NCBI GenBank assembly: GCA_025360395.1
Contig: JANYCH010000331.1
Span: 1 to 6,149, forward strand
Length of the DNA stretch: 6,149 nucleotides
Direction of reading: 5' to 3'
Origin: Cytophagales bacterium
Lineage (GTDB): Bacteria > Bacteroidota > Bacteroidia > Cytophagales > UBA9547
Part shown: positions 1 to 6,149 of the stretch, one piece after another
How positions within the stretch are numbered: the stretch's first letter is position 1
Layout: each line of letters opens with the position of its first letter
Position numbers and translations under genes: made by a program
The notes under the pieces: generated by a model
Told to the model about the DNA's origin: nothing
The model's database searches: none
Seen by the model: only the letters and a program-made list of their open reading frames with translations

Positions 1-1140
1 TTCTTTTACATCTGGTGTTAAAGTTGCTGCATAAGCAAGTTCTTCATCAGATAAGGTATCGTTTTTAACTGAACCTTCAGAAATACCTTTAGATAAAAGG
101 GCAATTTCAGCATCAGATTTCTTTTTCTTAACCGATAAAATCTCTGTTTTTGAAGTTCTTAATTTAGGATAAATCTCTTTTAAGACAATTTTATATGATT
201 TCAGTTTTTGCAATTGTTTTTCTTTAGCCCTGAAATCTCCCTCACCACCGTCAACGATAGACTTAATTTCTGCTTTCTGATCATCAGACAACGTTTTGTT
301 AGTGTCTAACATGGCTTTAAAATCGTCCCACTCCTGAACTTTAGCTTTCAGAACAAAATTGATTGAATCTACAGCTCCTTTGGTGTTGTATTTCAACATA
401 TTCTCTCTGTAATATTTTTCTACCACCTTAGCACGCGCTTCAGATAACTTGGAGTTAACAGTTTCTGCGCCTTCAGGAGAGTGGGAACCAACAACAGATA
501 CTGTTCTTGTTACACTTTTATTAGCAAGGAATTGCATAAAATATTTTCCTGTTGAACCTTTTGTGTCATTAGTTCTCAATTTTGCTTTTCCCTTATCGAA
601 ATAATATGAAAGGTTCACCGGCTCAAGTTCCTCCTTGCCATTGTAACCATGTGCTGCATACGAAACGAAGTAAAAATCCTTAACCAGTTTAGAAGTCGTG
701 ATCAAACCTTTTGCAATTGGCAATTCAGGTGAATTTTTAGACTTTCCGTTCATTGTTGAAGCAATGCCCATTACATACAAGTCGCCTGGGGTTAGATTTG
801 GCTGATAAGGGAAGCTGAAAGCTTTAGACATGGCAGGCTGTTCAGTTTTAGCTTTCAGGTAGTCTTCAGATTTAAACTGAAGGTCGCCCAATGCAAGCTT
901 ATTAGATTCACCTGCTTTGTAAAAGGTATTTACAGTATAAACCTTGTTCTTCTTAAGCATTTTAGCAGGAAGGGCAGCAGATATATTGAATTTAACAGAA
1001 TCGCCATGCACTTCAAGCGGATTTGGAGTAACAGTTAACTTCTGATCTTTAGACATTTTTATCATCTGACTCAGTGCACATCCGGTTAGGATTGAGGCTG
1101 ATAGGATTAAAAATACAAAATTGCGAAATGTAAGTTTCAT
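1..1140 (-). CDS. OmpA-like domain lipoprotein (3' end outside window)
   Basis: An open frame of 380 codons runs from the ATG at 1140-1138 to the window edge with no stop, so the C-terminus is missing. The N-terminus is a lipoprotein signal: basic start, hydrophobic stretch, lipobox LTGC with Cys21 as the lipidation site. Residues about 35-150 (starting near VTPNPLEVHGDSV) look beta-rich and resemble the N-terminal region of Bacteroidota OmpA-family proteins. Residues about 172-245 look like an OmpA C-terminal domain: a YYFDKGKAKL strand, then SPEG (221-224), Asn229, LSEARA (232-237) with Arg236. The usual peptidoglycan-binding Asp aligns with Ser221, while the conserved Arg is kept. Residues 265-345 are charged and helical. 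The end (SDEELAYAATLTPD) may lead into TPR-like helices beyond the window. The expected location is the outer membrane. It is divergent from the pspC-like gene. Family assignment is fairly sure; function is not known. Confidence 0.85.
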   Translation of the reverse strand, partial: MKLTFRNFVFLILSASILTGCALSQMIKMSKDQKLTVTPNPLEVHGDSVKFNISAALPAKMLKKNKVYTVNTFYKAGESNKLALGDLQFKSEDYLKAKTEQPAMSKAFSFPYQPNLTPGDLYVMGIASTMNGKSKNSPELPIAKGLITTSKLVKDFYFVSYAAHGYNGKEELEPVNLSYYFDKGKAKLRTNDTKGSTGKYFMQFLANKSVTRTVSVVGSHSPEGAETVNSKLSEARAKVVEKYYRENMLKYNTKGAVDSINFVLKAKVQEWDDFKAMLDTNKTLSDDQKAEIKSIVDGGEGDFRAKEKQLQKLKSYKIVLKEIYPKLRTSKTEILSVKKKKSDAEIALLSKGISEGSVKNDTLSDEELAYAATLTPDVKE

Positions 1141-1147
1141 AGTGTTT

Positions 1148-1159
1148 TTGTTTAAACAA
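1148..1159. promoter_or_regulatory. 12-bp perfect palindrome at the predicted transcription start
   Basis: TTGTTTAAACAA is a perfect 12-bp palindrome. It lies between the predicted -7 box and the start codon of the lipoprotein gene, at or just after the predicted transcription start. A dimeric regulator could bind there, but AT-rich palindromes of this length also arise by chance. Confidence 0.25.
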
Positions 1160-1164
1160 TGTTG

Positions 1165-1196
1165 CGAAAGTATTTATTAACTTCTAGGAATACAAA
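1165..1196 (-). promoter_or_regulatory. Likely Bacteroidota-type promoter of the lipoprotein gene
   Basis: Read on the minus strand, TTTG (1196-1193) is followed after exactly 20 nt by TACTTTCG (1172-1165). This fits the Bacteroidota primary sigma pattern of TTTG, about 19-21 nt, TAnnTTTG, with one mismatch in the -7 box. Transcription would start near 1158-1160, giving a leader of about 20 nt without a Shine-Dalgarno sequence, as is usual in this phylum. Only the motif match and spacing support it. Confidence 0.5.
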
Positions 1197-1238
1197 TATT
1201 ATCCTTTAGATTGTTCTGGAATTGTGGCATAGTATTTA

Positions 1239-1256
1239 TATTTTTGTACAAATATA
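1239..1256. promoter_or_regulatory. Overlapping divergent -7-like boxes around a 10-bp palindrome
   Basis: TATTTTTG (1239-1246, plus strand) matches TAnnTTTG and would place a transcription start about 17 nt before the pspC-like ATG. No TTTG or TTG lies at the expected 19-21 nt upstream; the nearest TTG (1222-1224) is only 14 nt away, so the plus-strand promoter is incomplete. The same site carries the perfect palindrome TTTGTACAAA (1243-1252). On the minus strand it also reads TATATTTG (1256-1249), a second exact -7 match, again without a well-spaced -33 partner. Confidence 0.3.
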
Positions 1257-1269
1257 AAGATTAGGCAAA

Positions 1270-1488
1270 ATGAAAAGACTGCAAAATCTACTGGAATATT
1301 CTGTATTTGGTGTTTGCACCGACCTGAGTAAAAAACTGGGCATAGCAAACAGCAGTGTGAGGAAATATTTCATTTATCTATCATTTTTTACTTTTGGCTC
1401 ACCCATTATTGTATATCTGATAATGGCTTTCTGGATAGATATCTGGAAACATTTCCGCAGGAGCAGAAGTGCAGTATGGGATTTTTAA
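1270..1488 (+). CDS. Small PspC-domain membrane protein
   Basis: A 72-residue protein made up almost entirely of a PspC-like domain. The hallmark order is present: a short basic start, a VFGVCTDLSKKLGI block (12-25) matching the family's 'GVCgGLAeylgi' region, SSVRKYFIYLSFF (28-40), and one membrane segment (about 33-57) containing IIVYLIMAFW. A basic patch (KHFRRSR, 60-66) and an aromatic C-terminus (VWDF) follow. PspC proteins sit in the inner membrane. In proteobacteria PspC senses or relays envelope stress, but in Bacteroidota the role of these short stand-alone versions is not established, so regulator names should be used cautiously. Only 46 nt separate it from the M16 protease gene downstream, with no terminator seen, so co-transcription is likely. 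The start is the first ATG in an open frame after the AT-rich leader. Confidence 0.85.
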   Translation: MKRLQNLLEYSVFGVCTDLSKKLGIANSSVRKYFIYLSFFTFGSPIIVYLIMAFWIDIWKHFRRSRSAVWDF

Positions 1489-1534
1489 CCGTCCTTTTTG
1501 TTGATAACCAATTTAATACTCAAATAATCTAATT

Positions 1535-4477
1535 ATGACTATTCGCTTTCAGCGATTTGCTGCTGTCACTATATTTTGCCTTATTTCAATCTGTTCAATT
1601 GCAGGAGACAAATACAAAGAGGAAAAAAAATCTCACAATGGCTATACCTACACAACGGTAACGAACGATCCTTTAAAAGCCAGGATATATACATTAAAAA
1701 ACGGACTGAAAGTATATCTGACTGTTTATAAAAATGAACCTAGGATCCAAACATATATAGCTGTAAAAGCAGGAAGCAAGAATGATCCTGCTTCCGCACA
1801 GGGCCTTGCGCATTATCTTGAACATATTTTATTCAAAGGCACTTCTAAAATGGGCACCCAGAACTGGACTGAAGAAAAAATACAGCTGGAAAAAATAGAA
1901 AAACTCTATGAAGTTTACCGTGCGACAAAAGATACAGCTGCAAGAAGCCGTATATACCATGCAATTGATTCAGTTTCAAATAAAGCTGCATCTTATGCCA
2001 TTGCCAATGAATATGACAAAGCCTTATCTTCAATAGGAGCCTCTGGTACTAATGCTTACACATGGGTAGAACAAACCGTGTATGTAAATGAAATCCCATC
2101 GAATAATCTTGAGAAATGGGCCATTATTGAAAGCAATCGTTTTAAGGAAGTTGTTCCAAGATTGTTCCACACAGAACTGGAAGCAGTTTACGAAGAAAAA
2201 AACCGTTCTCTGGACAATGACAATTCAAAAACCTGGGAAGAATTATTTGCCGGCTTATTTCGCAAACATACTTATGGTACCCAAACCACTATTGGAACAG
2301 TAGAACACCTTAAAAACCCAAGTATCACTGAGATTAAGAAATATTTCGATGCATATTATGTTCCTAATAATATAGCTATATGCCTTAGTGGTGATTTGAA
2401 CCCTGAAGAAACCATAAGTCTTATTGATCGTTATTTTGGAAGCTGGAAGCCTAAACCTGTTCCGGTTTTCAATGTTCCGGTAGAAGAACCTATTACCAAA
2501 CCACTTTTCAAAAACATAACTGGCCCAACTGCAGAGAAACTCACTATTGCATACCGTTTCTCAGGAGCAAAATCATCTGAATCGCTGACCATGGAATTGT
2601 TAAGCCAGGTCCTTTCTAACAGTCAGGCTGGTCTTATAGACCTAAACCTTAACCAATCACAAAAAATACTTGGAGGAAGTGCATATCCTCTTAGAATGAA
2701 GGATTACTCAGCCTTGTTTTTATCAGGGAGCCCAAGGGATGGACAATCTCTAGATGATGTAAGAAAATTGCTGATTTCACAGATAGATTCGTTAAAACAA
2801 GGCAAGTTTGACGACTATTTAATAAAGGCAATTGTAAACGACCGGAAAAAAGATGAAATGAAATCTTTTGAGAAAAATTCCAACAGGGCAGATGCATTTG
2901 TATCTGCATTTGTATTGGGAATGTCGTGGAAAGATTATATATCTGAACTCGACAGGCAGGCATTGATATCGAAACAACAAGTAATAGATTTTGCAAATAA
3001 ATACCTGAACGATAATTATCTGGCTGTTTACAAAAGAACGGGGACTGATACAACCGTTAGAAAAATTATCAAGCCTCAAATTACAGCTGTTTTGGTAAAC
3101 AGGGATTCATCTTCTGCTTTTTATAAGGAAATGATGAAAGAGCCATCCGGAATTATAAAGCCGGTATTTACAGATTACAAAAAGGAAATCCAAACTTTAA
3201 GTCTAAAGAACAGTACCCCGGTTTATTACAAACAAAACACAGAAAATGGTTTATTTGAATTGTATTACCTGCTGGATATGGGGACAGACAACAATGTGAA
3301 ACTAAGCCTGGCAGTAGAATACCTTAAATTTTTGGGTACAAAGAGGTTGACTGCCGAACAACTGAAAAAGGAATTTTTCAGACTTGGCTGTAATTATGTT
3401 GTTTTTGTTTCGAACGACAAAGTGTATGTAGCACTCAACGGTTTACAGGAGAATTTCGACAAGGCACTAAGCTTATTCGAAGAGCTACTTTCAGCCCCCA
3501 AGCCGGACGATAAAGCTTTAAAGGATTTGATAGATGGAATTCTAAAACAACGGGCAAACAATAAATTAAACAAAGGCATTATCTTACAACAGGCTTTAGC
3601 CAACTATGCAAAATATGGCCCAACATCACCTTTTACTAATATTTTATCTGCATCTGAATTAAAATCCATAAAGGCAGAAGAACTTACTTCCCTGATAAAT
3701 TCATTGACTTCCTATCAGCACAGGATCTTATATTACGGACCTGCAAGTTCTGTTGAATTGACAACTTCATTGGATAACATTCATAAATCTCTGGCAAATC
3801 TGAAGCCAGTTCCGGCAAAAGCCCCATTTAAAGAAAGGCCAATCGATACGACCAAAATTTATTGGGTGAATTACGACATGGTGCAGGCCGAGATGTTATT
3901 TATCTCTAAGTCTTTGCCTTATGACAAAACGTTTGTACCTGATGTTACATTATTCAATGAATACTTTGGAGGGAGCATGAGCTCAATAGTTTTCCAGGAA
4001 ATCAGGGAATCGAAAGCCCTTGCTTATTCTGTCAAGTCCAGGTTTGCATTGGCGAGTGAGAAAGAAAAACCAAATTACATCATTTCTTATATTGGCACAC
4101 AGGCAGATAAGCTGCCCGAAGCGATGGAGGCAATGGAAAATTTATTGGATGTGATGCCTAAATCTTCTGCTTCATTTGATCAGGCCAAAGAGTCGATCAT
4201 GAAATCACTAGAAACCGACAGAATTACCAAGGCAGATGTGCTAATGAGTTTCGAAGCTGCCAAAAAACTTGGAATTGATTATGACATCAGGAAAGACATT
4301 TATGAAAAGTTACCGGGCATGAACTTGGATAACGTTTATGATTTCCACCAGAAATATATATCAAAAAAACCTCAGGCCATTGCCTTGATTGCTTCCAGGG
4401 ATAAAATTGACCTTAAAGCTTTGTCTAAATATGGCAAGGTTCAAGAATTGACTTTAGAGGATATTTTTGGTTATTAA
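1535..4477 (+). CDS. Exported M16 (pitrilysin/insulinase family) zinc metalloprotease
   Basis: A full-length two-half M16 protease of 980 residues, predicted to be periplasmic. Residues 1-24 form a signal peptide ending SIAG; Cys20 is not in a proper lipobox. The catalytic motif HYLEH (93-97) supplies zinc ligands His93 and His97 and catalytic base Glu96. Glu214 and Glu221 in TELEAVYEE reproduce the family's ExxxxxxE pattern, with Glu221 as third zinc ligand. Between HxxEH and these glutamates is about 47 residues more than in pitrilysin, a charged helical segment near 110-160. The first M16C domain spans about 260-440. The second half is a degenerate copy: around 593-602 AVEYLKFLGT stands where the active motif would be, so it lacks zinc ligands. 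The final M16C domain keeps FQEIRESKALAYS (820-832), with Arg824 and Tyr831 at the spacing of the substrate-contacting Arg/Tyr pair of insulin-degrading enzyme. All catalytic residues are intact, so it should be an active peptidase. Substrates are unknown. It lies 46 nt after the pspC-like gene and 46 nt before the dismutase gene. Confidence 0.93.
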   Translation: MTIRFQRFAAVTIFCLISICSIAGDKYKEEKKSHNGYTYTTVTNDPLKARIYTLKNGLKVYLTVYKNEPRIQTYIAVKAGSKNDPASAQGLAHYLEHILFKGTSKMGTQNWTEEKIQLEKIEKLYEVYRATKDTAARSRIYHAIDSVSNKAASYAIANEYDKALSSIGASGTNAYTWVEQTVYVNEIPSNNLEKWAIIESNRFKEVVPRLFHTELEAVYEEKNRSLDNDNSKTWEELFAGLFRKHTYGTQTTIGTVEHLKNPSITEIKKYFDAYYVPNNIAICLSGDLNPEETISLIDRYFGSWKPKPVPVFNVPVEEPITKPLFKNITGPTAEKLTIAYRFSGAKSSESLTMELLSQVLSNSQAGLIDLNLNQSQKILGGSAYPLRMKDYSALFLSGSPRDGQSLDDVRKLLISQIDSLKQGKFDDYLIKAIVNDRKKDEMKSFEKNSNRADAFVSAFVLGMSWKDYISELDRQALISKQQVIDFANKYLNDNYLAVYKRTGTDTTVRKIIKPQITAVLVNRDSSSAFYKEMMKEPSGIIKPVFTDYKKEIQTLSLKNSTPVYYKQNTENGLFELYYLLDMGTDNNVKLSLAVEYLKFLGTKRLTAEQLKKEFFRLGCNYVVFVSNDKVYVALNGLQENFDKALSLFEELLSAPKPDDKALKDLIDGILKQRANNKLNKGIILQQALANYAKYGPTSPFTNILSASELKSIKAEELTSLINSLTSYQHRILYYGPASSVELTTSLDNIHKSLANLKPVPAKAPFKERPIDTTKIYWVNYDMVQAEMLFISKSLPYDKTFVPDVTLFNEYFGGSMSSIVFQEIRESKALAYSVKSRFALASEKEKPNYIISYIGTQADKLPEAMEAMENLLDVMPKSSASFDQAKESIMKSLETDRITKADVLMSFEAAKKLGIDYDIRKDIYEKLPGMNLDNVYDFHQKYISKKPQAIALIASRDKIDLKALSKYGKVQELTLEDIFGY

Positions 4478-4523
4478 GTTGCGGCATAGTTGTTTGGCAC
4501 ATATATTATATTTTAAATTTATT

Positions 4524-5186
4524 ATGAAAAAATCCATTTTAATACCTTTTATCATTTTTGGCAATTTTTGTTTTGGCCAATTCACAGTTCCTGCACTACC
4601 CTATTCATATGAGGCCCTTGAACCTAATTTTGATAAGGAAACTATGCAAATACATCATGACAAACACCATGATGCTTACGTAACACAACTGAACAAACAG
4701 GTAGATGCAAATCCTGCTTTGAAAAACAAAAATGTTGAGGACATTTGTAAAAATGTATCGAAATATAATACTCAGACCAGAAACAACGCTGGAGGACATT
4801 ACAACCATTCTCTTTTCTGGACAATATTGAGCCCAACCAGCACCTTGCCATCAGGGATGTTAATGGAAGAAATAAACAAAACTTTCGGATCATTCGACAG
4901 TTTCAAAACACAATTCAGCGATTCTGCAAAAACAAGGTTTGGTTCTGGCTGGGCATGGCTTATCATAGATGGAAAAGGAAAACTTAAAATATCTTCAACT
5001 CCTAACCAGGACAATCCTTTAATGGATGTTGTAGCTGTAAAAGGCACTCCTGTATTAGGACTGGATGTTTGGGAACACGCTTACTATTTAAAATACCAAA
5101 ACAAAAGAGTAGATTACATCTCCGCTTTCTGGAATGTTGTAAACTGGGATGAGGTGAACAGAAGATATAAAGAAGCAAAAAAATAG
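4524..5186 (+). CDS. Exported superoxide dismutase, Fe/Mn family with Mn-type residues
   Basis: Converts superoxide to oxygen and hydrogen peroxide. The 220-residue frame covers the whole Fe/Mn-SOD fold. Metal ligands are all present: His44 (in IHHDKHH), His95 (in GGHYNHSLFW), Asp181 and His185 (in DVWEHAYY). Second-sphere residues His48 and Tyr52 are also kept. Gly91 at the GGH position and Gln162 in TPNQDNPL follow the Mn-enzyme (SodA-like) arrangement rather than the Fe type; a cambialistic enzyme cannot be excluded. Residues 1-18 are a signal peptide (MKKSILIPFIIFG...CFG) with likely cleavage before Gln19, so the enzyme should act in the periplasm or outside. The ATG at 4524 is chosen because it starts the signal peptide; an in-frame ATG at 4467 would overlap the protease stop and put 19 extra residues before it. 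It lies 46 nt after the protease gene and is followed by a hairpin terminator. Confidence 0.95.
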   Translation: MKKSILIPFIIFGNFCFGQFTVPALPYSYEALEPNFDKETMQIHHDKHHDAYVTQLNKQVDANPALKNKNVEDICKNVSKYNTQTRNNAGGHYNHSLFWTILSPTSTLPSGMLMEEINKTFGSFDSFKTQFSDSAKTRFGSGWAWLIIDGKGKLKISSTPNQDNPLMDVVAVKGTPVLGLDVWEHAYYLKYQNKRVDYISAFWNVVNWDEVNRRYKEAKK

Positions 5187-5210
5187 TTTTCTGATAAAAT
5201 ATGCTTACTG

Positions 5211-5250
5211 ATCCCTTCATTAATTATTGAAAATGAAGGGATTCTTTTTT
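5211..5250 (+). terminator. Intrinsic terminator-like hairpin overlapping the PAP2 start codon
   Basis: A perfect 11-bp inverted repeat pairs ATCCCTTCATT (5211-5221) with AATGAAGGGAT (5232-5242) across a 10-nt loop. It is followed by TC and six T residues (5245-5250). This is the form of a rho-independent terminator, 24 nt after the dismutase stop. The stem has four G-C pairs, so it is of moderate strength. Its 3' arm contains the ATG (5233-5235) of the next gene, and its T tract encodes Phe residues of that gene's signal sequence. It could therefore also act as an attenuator or hide the start codon. Confidence 0.7.
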
Positions 5251-5844
5251 ATTCCTATTCTTGTTTTTAACTGCCTGATTGGTAATGGCCAGAATGCAGA
5301 TATTAACTTACTAAGAGAAATTAATGTAGGAAGGAACAAAAACCTGGATGGAAGTTTTGAGTTTTTATCCAATACAACTTTTTATGTTGTGGTTGGAACA
5401 CCGGTAATTATAACTGCAACAGGATTAATTTTAAAGGATAAACAAACAATTAAAAAGGGTTTACTTACTAGCTCATCCATTGTTGTAAATGAGTTATTGA
5501 CACTTTCTTTAAAATATTCAATCAAAAGAACCCGGCCTTACAAAGCATATCCTGACATTGACAATCAGGCTGATGAAAGTGATGCTTCATTTCCTTCAGG
5601 GCACACTTCTAATTCTTTTGCTTTGGCAACCTCGCTTTCTATGGATTTTCCAAAATGGTATGTAATTGCTCCTTCTTATTTGTGGGCTGGTTCAGTGGGC
5701 TATTCGAGAATGCATTTGGGTGTACACTATCCTACTGATGTTTTGGCTGGTGCCCTTATTGGCACTGGGTCAGCAATTCTTTGCAGTGTTGTAAATAAGA
5801 GATTTTTAAACAGGGTTAAAAAGAGGGATCTTTCAATTGATTAG
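5233..5844 (+). CDS. PAP2-family membrane lipid phosphatase
   Basis: A 203-residue type 2 phosphatidic acid phosphatase with all three catalytic motifs: KX6RP (Lys94 to Arg101-Pro102), PSGH (121-124) and SRX5HX3D (Ser158-Arg159, His165, Asp169). His124 and His165 are the expected acid/base and nucleophile. Members dephosphorylate lipid phosphates such as phosphatidic acid, undecaprenyl pyrophosphate or lipid A; the substrate cannot be told from sequence. Residues 1-20 form a signal-like segment ending NGQ. Hydrophobic stretches at about 50-67, 76-93, 141-157 and 168-187 suggest an inner-membrane protein with its active site on the periplasmic side. The ATG at 5233 is preferred. A TTG at 5227 would add two residues, and no other plausible start lies before the catalytic core. 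The start lies inside the hairpin that follows the dismutase gene. No convincing promoter is seen in the 46-nt gap, so expression may depend on read-through. Confidence 0.92.
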   Translation: MKGFFFIPILVFNCLIGNGQNADINLLREINVGRNKNLDGSFEFLSNTTFYVVVGTPVIITATGLILKDKQTIKKGLLTSSSIVVNELLTLSLKYSIKRTRPYKAYPDIDNQADESDASFPSGHTSNSFALATSLSMDFPKWYVIAPSYLWAGSVGYSRMHLGVHYPTDVLAGALIGTGSAILCSVVNKRFLNRVKKRDLSID

Positions 5845-6071
5845 CAATTCAAGATGATTCTGCTATACTATCCAATTTTTCACTAAGAAAGCACAACTTA
5901 TTATATGTAATTCAAACGGTTATGATAAATTTGGTTAAACTTGAAACGGTAAATGATCGGTACTTGCTTGTGATATTGCGAAGTTTATGAAATAACATGA
6001 CAACCTTAAAATTCATAAAAGTATTTTTAAATTAAGCATTAAGTTTATACAATGCCTTTATTTAACCTATT
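5845..6071. other. Intergenic region between PAP2 gene and next exported-protein gene
   Basis: This 227-nt AT-rich stretch holds no convincing gene on either strand and no strong terminator for the PAP2 gene. An exact -7-like box TAAATTTG (5926-5933) has no TTTG or TTG at the right distance upstream. A weaker one, TAAGTTTA (6040-6047), would place a start about 18 nt before the next ATG, also without a -33 partner. A repeated AAACGGT element is listed separately. Confidence 0.5.
5914..5950. repeat. AAACGGT direct repeat, 30-nt period
   Basis: AAACGGT occurs at 5914-5920 and 5944-5950, exactly 30 nt apart. Each copy is followed by a similar tail (TATGAT and AAATGAT). The copies lie on either side of the -7-like box at 5926-5933. 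A spacing near three helical turns would suit a regulator binding on one face of the DNA, but no regulator is known from the sequence. Confidence 0.35.
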
Positions 6072-6149
6072 ATGCTTCCAAAAGCTATAAAAAGTATTTG
6101 CATTAGTTTGATGTTATTCATAAGTTTTGCTGCCTTTTCACAAAAAGAT
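6072..6149 (+). CDS. Exported protein, N-terminal signal peptide only (3' end outside window)
   Basis: Twenty-six codons are open to the window edge. They encode a typical signal peptide: MLPKAIKS, a hydrophobic core (ICISLMLFISFAAF), then SQKD, with likely signal peptidase I cleavage before the Gln. Cys10 is not in a lipobox. The '-SQ' ending matches other exported Bacteroidota proteins. The mature protein is outside the window, so no function can be given. Confidence 0.7.
   Translation, partial: MLPKAIKSICISLMLFISFAAFSQKD

Noticed and set aside
2893..2915. Tandem repeat of TGCATTTGTAT with a 12-nt period in the protease gene
   Set aside because: It only encodes AFVSAFV in a continuous reading frame and has two copies; it is probably a chance feature of codon use.
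2691..3079. Long minus-strand open frames inside the protease gene
   Set aside because: They lie antisense to a well-supported conserved coding region and encode no recognisable domain, so they are shadows.
4462..4469. Exact TAnnTTTG match (TATTTTTG) near the end of the protease gene, as a dismutase promoter
   Set aside because: It is inside coding sequence, has no TTG at 19-21 nt upstream, and such matches are frequent in AT-rich DNA.
4467..4523. In-frame upstream ATG for the dismutase, overlapping the protease stop codon
   Set aside because: It would place 19 non-signal-like residues before a clear signal peptide; the ATG at 4524 gives a normal exported protein.
5227..5232. TTG start for the PAP2 gene
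   Set aside because: It adds only two residues before a good ATG, and rare TTG starts are unlikely when an ATG follows directly.
6036..6055. Hairpin GCATT...AATGC before a T-rich stretch, as a terminator for the PAP2 gene
   Set aside because: The stem is only 5 bp with two G-C pairs and the following tract is interrupted; it is also almost 200 nt from the stop codon.

Overview
The window looks like a piece of a Bacteroidota chromosome, most likely from the Sphingobacteriaceae (Pedobacter-like). It is AT-rich and has no clear Shine-Dalgarno sequences. Several exported proteins have signal peptides ending in the Bacteroidota-style '-GQ' or '-SQ'. One upstream region fits the Bacteroidota sigma promoter pattern (TTTG, about 20 nt, TAnnTTTG). 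The genus is inferred, not shown.

Layout. At the left edge, on the minus strand, is a lipoprotein with an OmpA-like domain. Its C-terminus lies outside the window (1-1140). A 129-nt divergent intergenic region carries its likely promoter and two short perfect palindromes. Rightward from there run a small PspC-domain membrane protein (1270-1488), a 980-residue exported M16 zinc metalloprotease (1535-4477) and an exported Fe/Mn-family superoxide dismutase with Mn-type residues (4524-5186). The two gaps are 46 nt each and neither holds an obvious terminator, so these three genes probably form one transcription unit. A strong hairpin with a T6 tail (5211-5250) follows the dismutase. The next gene, a PAP2-family lipid phosphatase (5233-5844), starts inside the 3' arm of that hairpin. 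After 227 nt of non-coding DNA, the window ends in the signal peptide of another exported protein (6072 onward).

Together: every product appears to be in the envelope or exported. They comprise a lipoprotein that may contact peptidoglycan or the outer membrane, a PspC-like membrane protein, a periplasmic protease, a periplasmic superoxide dismutase and a membrane lipid phosphatase. This suggests an envelope maintenance or stress neighbourhood, but that is inferred from domains and gene order only. No mobile element, CRISPR array, tRNA or rRNA was seen. The most unusual feature is the terminator-like hairpin that contains the PAP2 start codon.
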